Part shown: piece by piece, positions 45,254 through 53,192 of the stretch
Position numbering within the stretch: the stretch's first letter is position 1
Layout of the letters: every line of letters begins with the position of its first letter
Source: CBDDHT01 sp965227905
GTDB taxonomy: Bacteria > Pseudomonadota > Alphaproteobacteria > Rhizobiales > Methyloligellaceae
DNA: 64,000 nt
Reading direction: 5' to 3'
Assembly: GCA_965227905.1 (NCBI GenBank)
Contig: OZ245780.1
Span: forward strand, 5,518,001 to 5,582,000
Program-made: the position numbers and the translations under genes
The notes under the pieces: generated by a model
The model's database searches: none
Told to the model about the DNA's origin: nothing
Seen by the model: the letters and a program-made list of their open reading frames with translations, nothing else

Positions 45254-45874
45254 TCAAATCACTTTGCACTTTTTCTCAACAGATAGGCCATCAAGGCCGG
45301 CTTGGGAGATTTTTTCGTAAAACAAGTCGGAGCAAAAAAATATGTGGTCGAATGGTTCTGCACCACGCCAAAAATGCTGTCCGGCAATTGCGGACTTGCA
45401 AAGTGTCGTATCTAAATCTGGCGACATCTCCAACGCCGTATGGCCATTGTCAAATGCAGCATGCCCACGTCCCCCAACAAATTCTGTTTCAGCCACAACA
45501 ACACAATCGACGACCGGTGGATGTATCATTAAAAAATAATCATCCCTTAATAGTATTTTCTCAGACCTCCCACCAAACACTCCAGTCGACACTTTCATTG
45601 GATAAAAATTGCGGGATTGAGGATCGAGATCATCCAAAATATTACGGAAAATTTCGGAAACGATAAAAGGACCAACAAGAAAACCCAAGAATGCTGGCAC
45701 ATTCTCCGGCGGAACAATATTCACGATCAACTCTTTCGGCAATTTCTCTATTTCTGCCTCAGTCAATCTTCCTGGATTGGTGATGGCTGACTGCAACTCA
45801 TATGAAATTGGTGGATCGAATTCGACTTCCACCACCGTTCCATCAGCCATCATGGCATCTATTATATAAGGCAT
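45254..45874 (-). CDS. possible Imm11/DUF1629-like protein
   Basis: 206 residues from the Met at 45874. The second half (NFYPMKVSTGVFGGRSEKILL, YFLMIHPPVVDCV, HIFFCSDLFYEKISQAGLDGL) resembles the immunity-type DUF1629/Imm11 fold, which protects against secreted polymorphic toxins. No toxin gene is next to it: only a short frame (45920-46156) precedes it. Codon use is AT-richer than the flanks. It sits just outside attR, so it may be an older, separate acquisition. Confidence 0.5.
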   Translation of the reverse strand: MPYIIDAMMADGTVVEVEFDPPISYELQSAITNPGRLTEAEIEKLPKELIVNIVPPENVPAFLGFLVGPFIVSEIFRNILDDLDPQSRNFYPMKVSTGVFGGRSEKILLRDDYFLMIHPPVVDCVVVAETEFVGGRGHAAFDNGHTALEMSPDLDTTLCKSAIAGQHFWRGAEPFDHIFFCSDLFYEKISQAGLDGLSVEKKCKVI

Positions 45875-46226
45875 TGCTGTGATCTCAGACGGCACCGTTT
45901 CACGTTACAAAATCGATTTTCAAAATAAGTTTCTTGGCGCGATTTGATCAGTCAGAGTCAGTTGCCGACCAATTATTGCCGTGATTTTCATCACGAGCGC
46001 GACGCAAAACATCAGATTGATTACCCACCCTGCCTCCGTATCGTCTCCCAAAAAAACATGAACGGAATAATCGCAATGCCGCATCGTGGCCTCCCGCTCA
46101 AAAAGAGGGCGGAAAGCTCTTATCCCACAGTGGATGACTTGTTTGCATTGAACCAAGGGCTTGTTTGGCTACAATCATCTCAGCCTGTGCTGACCGCCAT
46201 AAACTTCACCCTACGATAGCAGCCAC
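45875..46226. other. 352-bp stretch without a convincing gene
   Basis: A minus-strand frame (45920-46156, 78 codons) with one hydrophobic segment could be a remnant preceding the Imm11-like gene, but it lacks a ribosome site. The rest probably holds the promoter of the thioredoxin-like gene. Confidence 0.3.
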
Positions 46227-47666
46227 ATGTCCAACGAACGCCTAGTCGCCGTTGTTAAACAAGACTGCCCAACCTGCCAACTCGTGGTGCCGGTTCTGCG
46301 AGACCTTGCCGCAAACGGCTCAGGCATTGAGATCATCTCTCAGGACGATCCGGCTTTTCCTGAAGGCGTGGCCACCATCGTCGACGACAGAACGCTGGAG
46401 ACATCATTCAGACTCGGCATCGAAGTCGTCCCGACATTGATGCGTTGCGATGCGGCGGGACGTGAGACAGCGCGTATCTACGGTTGGAACCGCAAAGAGT
46501 GGTGCGACTTCCTCGGCAAAGACGACCTCGGAACCGATCTCCCGGAGAACCAGCCGGGGTGCGGCGCCAAGAACATCGATCCGGGCGTACAGGAGGTTTT
46601 GCAAGCGCGGTTCGGAGACTTGCCGCTTCGGTCGCGCTCAGTCGATGTCGGCGAATATGACGACGAGATCGAGCAGGCCTTCGAACGAGGATGGACCGAT
46701 GGATTGCCCGTCGTGCCGCCGACCGGTCCGAGGCTCTTGCGCATGCTCGCGGGAACGAACCGTGCACCGGACGATGTGATCGGGATGATCCCACCGAACC
46801 TCGCGACGTTGACGGTCGAGAAGGCCGCCATCAATGCCGTCATGGCCGGATGCAAACCGGAGTATTTTCCCGTTGTGATCGCTGCGGTCGAAACAGCGCT
46901 CGACCCGATGTTCACGCTCCATGGGCTCACCTGTTCGACGGCGCCGTCCAGTCCCATCATCATCGTCAACGGCCCCATTGCCCGCTCGATCGGGATGAAT
47001 GGCGGTTTCAATGCGCTTGGGCAGGGCAATCGCGCCAACGCTACGATCGGGCGTGCGCTCAACCTGATTGTCCGCAATATCGGCGGGGGTCGCCCGGGGG
47101 AAATCGACCGGGCTGGTCTCGGAACGCCCGGAAAATACACCTTCTGCTTTGCCGAGGACGAGAGCGATCCGGAATGGGAGCCGCTCTCGGTGTCGTGCGG
47201 GATCGCGCCGGGGAAGAGCGCCATTACATTGTTCCAGGGCGACGGCGTACAGGGCTTTGTGGATCAGCGCTCGCGAACGCCGGAAGAGTTGACCCGCTCG
47301 CTGGCCATGTCGCTCGCTGCGGTCGTGCACCCGAAACTCTGCGAGTGGTGCAACGCCGTCCTGGTCTTGTCTCCTGAGCATTATGCCATCTATCGGAATG
47401 CTGGCTGGGACCGGGCACGGATCAGCGAAGCCTTGTATGATGCGCTGCTGCGCTCGGGGCGGGATCTGGTTCAGGGCGCGCAGGGCGTCGGCGAAGGCAT
47501 GCCGGAAAGCTGCGCGGACCAGATGCTGCCCAAGTTCCACCGGGACGGGCTTCTCATCGTTCGGGCCGGTGGGCCGGCCGGCCTCTTTTCAGGAATCATG
47601 GCCGGCTGGATCGGCGGGCGCAAAAAAGAAGAACTTCAACCCATCACGCGGGAGATTGTATTGTGA
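46227..47666 (+). CDS. thioredoxin-like protein with large C-terminal domain, partner of a UGSC selenoprotein
   Basis: 479 residues. Residues 1-95 are a thioredoxin-like fold with the redox motif DCPTCQ (Cys14, Cys17) and a cis-Pro site (VVPTL, about 70). The remaining 380 residues form a separate conserved domain (TDGLPVVPPTGPRLL, GMIPPNLATLTVEKAA, LGQGNRANATIGRALNL, GTPGKYTFCFAE, GAQGVGEG). The stop overlaps the next gene by 4 bp (GTGA), so both are translated together. I infer a thiol-redox role supplying electrons to the selenoprotein; the substrate is unknown. Confidence 0.72.
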   Translation: MSNERLVAVVKQDCPTCQLVVPVLRDLAANGSGIEIISQDDPAFPEGVATIVDDRTLETSFRLGIEVVPTLMRCDAAGRETARIYGWNRKEWCDFLGKDDLGTDLPENQPGCGAKNIDPGVQEVLQARFGDLPLRSRSVDVGEYDDEIEQAFERGWTDGLPVVPPTGPRLLRMLAGTNRAPDDVIGMIPPNLATLTVEKAAINAVMAGCKPEYFPVVIAAVETALDPMFTLHGLTCSTAPSSPIIIVNGPIARSIGMNGGFNALGQGNRANATIGRALNLIVRNIGGGRPGEIDRAGLGTPGKYTFCFAEDESDPEWEPLSVSCGIAPGKSAITLFQGDGVQGFVDQRSRTPEELTRSLAMSLAAVVHPKLCEWCNAVLVLSPEHYAIYRNAGWDRARISEALYDALLRSGRDLVQGAQGVGEGMPESCADQMLPKFHRDGLLIVRAGGPAGLFSGIMAGWIGGRKKEELQPITREIVL

Positions 47667-48190
47667 GCAGCACGACGAAACTCTACGACCCGACGGCGGA
47701 GGACGCGCCTCTCGAAAGGCCGCGCCGCCAGCCGCCCGAGACGCTTGAGGGCAAGACTGTCGCTCTCATGGATATCGGCAAGACACGGAGCGACGACTTC
47801 CTCGATCATGTCGAGCGTCTCCTGGGCGAGCGCGGTATCGACACGCGCCGCTACGCCAAGCCGACCAATGCCAAGGTCGCCGAACAGGCCTTGCTGTCGC
47901 AAATCGCGCAAGAGGCTGACGTCGTCGTCCAAGCCCTCGCTGATTGAGGTTCCTGCACGTCGTGCGGTCTGCATGACATACAAGAAATGGATGCGCGCGG
48001 TCTGCCCGGCTGCTTTGTGGTGACGACCGAGTTCGAAAGCGCGGTCGACGCGCAGAGCAAGACGCTCGGCTTTCAGCCCGCCATCGTATGGCTGGAACAC
48101 CCGATCCAGAACCGGACGGGCGATGAGCTCGAGGCGCTGGCTCGCGAGGCGATGCCGGACATTCTCTCGGCCATTCGTCAGGCCGGCTAA
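47663..48190 (+). CDS. UGSC-family selenoprotein (Sec at codon 95)
   Basis: Read through the in-frame TGA at 47945-47947, the frame is continuous from the GTG start (GGGAG upstream) to TAA 48188-48190, 175 residues. The sequence around the TGA is ALAD-Sec-GSC-TSCGLHD, the defining motif of the UGSC family, and the next 75 residues continue the same fold (CFVVTTEFESAVDAQSK). A hairpin 11 nt after the TGA matches a bacterial SECIS element. Ordinary annotation would give a false 94-residue protein and a separate downstream frame. UGSC and TSC look like a redox centre. No selA, selB, selC or selD is in the window, so insertion depends on genes elsewhere. Confidence 0.88.
47959..47977 (+). promoter_or_regulatory. 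SECIS-like hairpin for selenocysteine insertion
   Basis: GTCGTGC (47959-47965) pairs with GCATGAC (47971-47977): seven pairs, one of them G-U, closing the pentaloop GGTCT. The stem begins 11 nt after the TGA. In E. coli fdhF the minimal SECIS also starts 11 nt after UGA, with an AGGUCU apical loop closed by UGC/GCA; the same GGUCU and UGC/GCA closure appears here. It lies inside the coding sequence, as in bacteria. Confidence 0.85.
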
Positions 48191-48221
48191 GAGAGCCCGC
48201 GTTTAAGAGCACCAGAGGGAG

Positions 48222-48304
48222 ACGTCCCGCACTTGATGCGGGACCCAGGGCGAACGCGCGAGATCCGTGCTTTGGCCCTGGGTCCCGGATCAAGTCCGGG
48301 ACGT
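48222..48304. repeat. dispersed palindromic repeat, 83 bp
   Basis: Arms of about 30 bp face each other: ACGTCCCGCACTTGATGCGG ... CCAGGGC and the complement of GCCCTGG ... CAAGTCCGGGACG. The same palindrome family forms the 899-1480 tandem repeat. Lying 32 bp after the selenoprotein stop, it may also end transcription. The rest of the gap 48191-48584 shows no gene. Confidence 0.75.
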
Positions 48305-48584
48305 TGTTGTGGGGGATTGGCTATGGATTTCGGACTTGTCGCTCTTCGGTTGTGACTTCGGGACGATCCTAACGAAGTGTTAGGAAAGCCCGCCTACCTT
48401 TCCTTTGCAGGTGCTTGACCGCGGGATAACCCAACCCCCTTCCAGCCCCTCCCGCACTGCGCCTGAATGACTTGGGGCATCAAGCTACCGTTCGAGTAGC
48501 GGCACCAAGTGTGACGGTACCAAAGCGATACCGGCAGATCGCAACCGTCACTGGTACAGACAATCGCTTCCAAGAAATTCGTGC

Positions 48585-50261
48585 TTACCGCTCGAAGGTG
48601 ACGGCACCGCCCGTTATCGTCAGATCCGCGCAGATATCCGGGATATTCTCTTCTTCCGTCTCCATCAGATCGTCGGACAGGATTGCGAGATCGGCAAGCT
48701 TGCCGGGTTCGATGGTGCCCTTCTCGTCCTCTTCGAAACTGAGCCAGGCGCCTTCTTTGCTTGCACAGGCGAGCGCTTCCATTCGGCTGACGCACTGGCC
48801 GGGACCGAGCACCTTGCCGGCATCGGTCTTGCGCGACACTGCGTGTGAGATCGGCACGAACATGGTCGGCGGCACATTGTCGGTTGCCAGCGACACATGG
48901 ATGCCGGCATCGATCAGATCCCGGAGCGGAAGAACACGTTCCACGCCATCATCGCCAAGATCCGCCCGCAGCCCTTCCCCATCCTGCGCAATCCACTTGC
49001 TGGAATAGGCCTGCAGGACGAGGCCGAGATCGCGCACACGTTTGATTTCATCTTCCGAGAAGATGCCGACATGCTCGATCAGCCAACGCTGATCGTCGAT
49101 CGGCGCGCGTTTGTGAACGCTCTCATACAGATCGAGAATGCGCGGCGAGAAGGAGCCGACCCGAATGCCGTGACGCGCGGCCTCGACCATCATTTCGAGC
49201 ATGACGTCTTCCGGCAGAGCGCTGTCGAAGTTGAATCCCGCCCACCCGGTATAGGGACCGCAGAGCTCGCGAAGGCGGTTCTCCTCCGAGTAATCGGATT
49301 CGGTATAAATGCCCGCCATCCGCAGATAGTCGTCACCGAGGCCGCGGCGCGCCAGCCAGCGCGCCCAGTCGACAAGAAAATCGCGAACCGTCTCTTCATC
49401 CGTCGACGACCATGCCGGGCTGAACATCAGCGACGCGCGGACGGGGAGCGGGCCCTCCTCACGCAGATGCTGATAGGCCGCAAAGACCTCGCCGGCGATG
49501 CCATGGCCTTCGAAGACGCTCGTCGTGCCATAACCATTATAGACAGCCATGGAGCGTCTGAGCCCGGCAATCCGGTCATCCAGCGTAAAGCGCGGGATGC
49601 AGTTCATCAGGGTCTTTTCGACAATCGGCTTGTAGGTGAACTCGTAGAAGATCCCGTTGGGCTCGCCGGTTGCCAGATCCTTGTCGATCTGGATCGACGG
49701 CACCGGTACCTGCGTATCGCGAGTGATCCCGGCGCGCTCCAGGGCAAGCGAGTTGGCGATGGATACGAGCGGAAGCGTGTTGCGCCAATGACCCCAGATC
49801 GGACGGATATAGACGGGATGGTCGGGTGCAACACTGTCCAGTTCGTCGCGGGTCGGAACACGCTTCTCCGCCAGATTGGCCGGCACACCCTCGTAAAAAG
49901 GCGGCTCGCCGATGGGCATGGTGACGATCCATTCGCCGGGCGGTGTCTGCGATGCCAGCTCCGCGATGCGAGCCAGAATATCGGCGATGGATGCGCAGCC
50001 GGACAATGACGGCAGCACATCCTTGAGGCCTTCGCGATCCATATGGGCATGGCCGTCAATGAGACCCGGAACCACACGTTTGCCCGAAGCATCGATCCTG
50101 CGCGTATCCGATGTTGCCAGGCTTTCGATATCGGTGTCGCTGCCGACTGCGAGAAATCGGCCATCCGCAATAGCGAGGGCAGACGCGATGCGATCGTCGG
50201 AATCGAGCGTGGCGATCTTCGCGTTTGTCAATATGAGTTCGGCGTTGCGCATCGGTTCCAT
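48585..50261 (-). CDS. amidohydrolase, YtcJ-like
   Basis: 558 residues from the ATG at 50261 (GGGA box upstream). The metal-dependent hydrolase core is present: LIDGHAHMD (HxH), then later HVG (IEHVG, metal His), and the final DNVPPT (catalytic Asp). The N- and C-terminal beta parts (LILTNAKIATLDSDD, GTIEPGKLADLAILSDDLM) are typical for YtcJ/COG1574 amidohydrolases, which hydrolyse C-N bonds in unknown amides. It is divergent from the next gene with a short shared promoter space. Confidence 0.87.
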   Translation of the reverse strand: MEPMRNAELILTNAKIATLDSDDRIASALAIADGRFLAVGSDTDIESLATSDTRRIDASGKRVVPGLIDGHAHMDREGLKDVLPSLSGCASIADILARIAELASQTPPGEWIVTMPIGEPPFYEGVPANLAEKRVPTRDELDSVAPDHPVYIRPIWGHWRNTLPLVSIANSLALERAGITRDTQVPVPSIQIDKDLATGEPNGIFYEFTYKPIVEKTLMNCIPRFTLDDRIAGLRRSMAVYNGYGTTSVFEGHGIAGEVFAAYQHLREEGPLPVRASLMFSPAWSSTDEETVRDFLVDWARWLARRGLGDDYLRMAGIYTESDYSEENRLRELCGPYTGWAGFNFDSALPEDVMLEMMVEAARHGIRVGSFSPRILDLYESVHKRAPIDDQRWLIEHVGIFSEDEIKRVRDLGLVLQAYSSKWIAQDGEGLRADLGDDGVERVLPLRDLIDAGIHVSLATDNVPPTMFVPISHAVSRKTDAGKVLGPGQCVSRMEALACASKEGAWLSFEEDEKGTIEPGKLADLAILSDDLMETEEENIPDICADLTITGGAVTFER

Positions 50262-50362
50262 AGCGTTCCCATCCCCAACCACTGTGCATTTGTCTCGTTG
50301 CACTTGCGAGCTGTGCTCTTATGGCACTATTGCGTTCCTGACCCAATCTGCGGAAACGACAC

Positions 50363-51316
50363 ATGGCTGAGACCGATAGCGTCCCTTATCTCTCGGAAGA
50401 GGTTCTTTTGGGCCTCGACCTGTCGTTCAGCGACATCGCAGACGAAATCGAGAAAACGATCCATGCCCGCGCGAACTCTCAGGCCTGGAGCGCGCCCAAG
50501 GCATCCTTCACGACACCCGATGGTCGCTATGTGATGTCGACAATGGCGGTTGCCGACGATCCCCCCTATCTCGCCACCAAATCGCTTTTACTCAATCCAA
50601 GAAATCCCGAGCAGGGTCACCCGCTGATGAATTCGATCGTGACGCTGCAGGACAGTGAGACCGGTATTCCTCTCGCCCTTCTCGAAGGCAATTGGATCAC
50701 CGCAAAACGTACGGCCGCCCTGAGCACGGTCGCCGCCAGGCGCATGGCCTCGCCGGACGCCCGTGTCATCGCCTTCATAGGTTGCGGCGTCCAGGCAAGA
50801 AACCATCTCGCAGCGTTTTGCGAATTCCTGCCGATCGAATCCGTTTTTGCATTCGGCCGGGGGCAAACGAATATCACTGCGTTGGGAGATACGGCTAAAG
50901 CGCTCGGCCTCGACTACACCATTGCCGAAACATCCGATGATGCCCTCCGAGAGGCAGACCTGGTCGTTAGCGCGATTACGCGTGTTCCCGGTCGCACGCC
51001 CTTTGTCGATGCATCGTCGATCAAACCTGGCGCCTTTGCCGCCCTGACCGACCTTGGCGATCCCTGGATGACCGATAGCATGTCGATCTTCGACCGGATC
51101 GTCATCGACGACATGACCCAGGAAGCCGTCATGAAGGACAAGCTTGCGCCTGCCGATCTCGTCCAAGGCGATGTCGAAGCGCTCATCCAGAATAAGATTG
51201 CCGGGCGAGACAATAAGAACGATCGCACGGCTTTCATATACCGCGGTTATGCGCCGGCAGATTTTGCATTGGCCACGCTCGCCTTTACCCAGCATCAGCT
51301 ACAGCAGCATTCATAG
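50363..51316 (+). CDS. ornithine cyclodeaminase/mu-crystallin family enzyme
   Basis: 317 residues. The substrate loop AKRTAALSTVAARRMA and the Rossmann segment FIGCGVQARNHLAAF (GxGxQA) are intact, followed by DLVVSAITR and DLGDPWM. Members are NAD-dependent amino acid cyclodeaminases, imine reductases or alanine dehydrogenases; the exact reaction cannot be decided. It starts 102 bp from the amidohydrolase in the opposite direction, and the two may act on related nitrogen compounds. Confidence 0.86.
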   Translation: MAETDSVPYLSEEVLLGLDLSFSDIADEIEKTIHARANSQAWSAPKASFTTPDGRYVMSTMAVADDPPYLATKSLLLNPRNPEQGHPLMNSIVTLQDSETGIPLALLEGNWITAKRTAALSTVAARRMASPDARVIAFIGCGVQARNHLAAFCEFLPIESVFAFGRGQTNITALGDTAKALGLDYTIAETSDDALREADLVVSAITRVPGRTPFVDASSIKPGAFAALTDLGDPWMTDSMSIFDRIVIDDMTQEAVMKDKLAPADLVQGDVEALIQNKIAGRDNKNDRTAFIYRGYAPADFALATLAFTQHQLQQHS

Positions 51317-51914
51317 ACATTGCCGACCTCTGACTCTGTGTCTGAAAGTCGCCTTTCGTCGTATAGAAATCATCTATGACAAGCCGGTTTGACGCCACAT
51401 TCTCGCGATAGGCTTCAACTGCCGCAGACGACGAGGCAAGCGCGTGCGCAACGCCGTGCCGCGGCATAAAAACCCGGGGAACATACGCCCCATTACAAAT
51501 TGAGAGACGGCACGGCTCCAAAGCTCTGGAGGGATTGGCGCAACGCATTTGGTGGAAGTCACAGCGCCGGCATGAACCTGCTGCAACCACAAGAGTTCAG
51601 CCAGGCGCCACAAATCTATTGTTCGACATAGCGTGCTGACGAGATGCACCGGTGCCTTTTTCGGGCACAGGGGATTCTCGTTTCGAGCTTCGGTTCGGCA
51701 CGACTCGGTTCGGCTCGGGGCAACTGTCCTTGCACCTGCACAAACCATGTGCCCCGAGCCTGGTTGTGGTCGCTTGGCGGAAAGGCCTGATCAGCGTTCA
51801 CCGTCAAGCCCACAACCGAAAACCGTCGAGTGTCAGCGCCTTGAAACAGAACGATAATTCCGTAGCCAACTGGCGTGATAGGCGCCGGTCAGTAAGACAT
51901 TCTGCGACGGCAAC
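51317..51914. other. 598-bp stretch without a recognised gene
   Basis: Several short frames occur on both strands, none with a ribosome site or family pattern. There is a short run of near-repeats (CGGTTCGGCACGACTCGGTTCGGCTCGG, around 51693-51720). The 3' part should hold the promoter of the tetrahaem cytochrome gene. Confidence 0.35.
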
Positions 51915-52967
51915 ATGAAGAGAGACATGGCATTGGGTCTAACGAAATCAAGTCTATCGGCGATCACAATACTTCTTCGATATCTTATGCTTTGGGGGGT
52001 AATGTTCATCGTTGTGCCGCTCGCCCTTGCGCGATCGGATACCGATCCGACCAAGGTCACCGGCCCCAATGCCTGTGGCGAGTGTCACAAGGAAGAGACG
52101 ACCGTTTGGCGTGGTACGCACCATTTCAAGACATTCCGCGAAATGCCTCGGAACAAGGAGGCGTCACGCATCGCCAAGAAGATGGGCATCAAACGCATCA
52201 AGGCGAAAAGCCTCTGCCTGAACTGTCATTTCACGACACAAAAAGTTGGCAAAAAAAGAAAGAAGACGATTGCCGGCATCTCCTGTGAGTCCTGTCACGG
52301 TGGTGGCAAGGATTGGGAAAAGCTTCACAGTGAGTTTAGCGGCAAAAAGAAAGAGACCGAGAGTAAGACTGAAGCGAAATCCCGTTGGAAGAAGTCCGAA
52401 AAACTCGGCATGATCCGGCCGAGCGCCACCTATGCACTCGCCAAGAATTGCTATGGCTGTCACGTGGTCCCGGAAGAAAAACTGGTCAATGTCGGCGGCC
52501 ATCCGGCAGGAAGTGAATTCGAGCTGGTCTCCTGGTCTCAAGGTGAAGTGAGACACAACCTTTGGTACTCCAAGGGCAAGTCGAATACGAAAGCCAGTCC
52601 TGGCCGTAAGCGCATGCTCTATATCATCGGTATCGCCGTCGAACTCGAGACGGCCCTGCGTGCCGTGGGCGTGGCCACCGAGCGCAAGTCCTATGCGGTG
52701 AAGATGGCCCGCCGGGCCGCCGCCGCCCGCAAGAAGATGACCGCCATATCCCAGGCACTTCCCAATGTCCCTGAGTTGACCGCTATGGTGAGCATCTCGA
52801 AATCGGCCGGTCTAAAGCTCAACAACAACAAGGCCTTGTCGGCTGCTGCCGATAAGATCGCAGAGCAGGCTTTGACGATCGTCGCGAAGTATGACGGCAA
52901 GACATTCGCCGGCATCGACGGCCTCGTTCCGGCTCCGAAGAAATACAAAGGCAAGCCAGTGAAATAG
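51915..52967 (+). CDS. tetrahaem c-type cytochrome, exported
   Basis: 350 residues. After a signal/anchor helix (AITILLRYLMLWGVMFIVVPLALA) there are four CxxCH haem sites: CGECH, CLNCH, CESCH and CYGCH, spread over residues 50-190 in the pattern of the cytochrome c554-like family. The C-terminal 150 residues form a Lys/Ala-rich helical bundle with no haem. It probably carries electrons in the periplasm. It is followed by a hairpin and then by the cNMP/ferredoxin gene. Confidence 0.88.
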   Translation: MKRDMALGLTKSSLSAITILLRYLMLWGVMFIVVPLALARSDTDPTKVTGPNACGECHKEETTVWRGTHHFKTFREMPRNKEASRIAKKMGIKRIKAKSLCLNCHFTTQKVGKKRKKTIAGISCESCHGGGKDWEKLHSEFSGKKKETESKTEAKSRWKKSEKLGMIRPSATYALAKNCYGCHVVPEEKLVNVGGHPAGSEFELVSWSQGEVRHNLWYSKGKSNTKASPGRKRMLYIIGIAVELETALRAVGVATERKSYAVKMARRAAAARKKMTAISQALPNVPELTAMVSISKSAGLKLNNNKALSAAADKIAEQALTIVAKYDGKTFAGIDGLVPAPKKYKGKPVK

Positions 52968-52995
52968 ACATGTCAAACAGAATGCATGACAGGCA

Positions 52996-53019
52996 TGGGG
53001 CAACCCATTTGTTGCCCCA
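52996..53019 (+). terminator. candidate terminator hairpin after the tetrahaem cytochrome
   Basis: TGGGGCAAC (52996-53004) pairs exactly with GTTGCCCCA (53011-53019), with a 6-nt loop CCATTT. It lies 29 bp after the stop. There is no T run behind it, so it could also be an mRNA-stabilising stem. Confidence 0.5.
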
Positions 53020-53192
53020 CTATGGTCTCTGCAATTACGCAAAGCGGCCAAAGAAGGACCCATAGATATTGCTAGAGTGAGAATTCAGCGGGATGCACCA
53101 GGGGTGGATCCCATGAGTCTCATCTCCTTAGTCTTCCAGACGTTTGAAAGGCAACGGCCGGTCTGTCGGGAATCAAGCATGTAGGAGGGAAA

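Noticed and set aside
45920..46156. A 78-residue frame before the Imm11-like gene as a toxin remnant
   Set aside because: One hydrophobic stretch only, no toxin motif and no ribosome site.
47663..47947. A separate 94-residue protein ending at TGA 47947
   Set aside because: The TGA is followed in frame by GSCTSC and 75 more sensible codons and by a SECIS-like stem, so it is read as selenocysteine.
47987..48190. A separate 67-residue protein starting at the ATG in 47987
   Set aside because: It is the in-frame tail of the selenoprotein and has no ribosome site.
51285..51590. A 101-residue minus-strand frame after the ornithine-cyclodeaminase-like gene
   Set aside because: No start signal or recognisable family; it overlaps the 3' end of the plus-strand gene.
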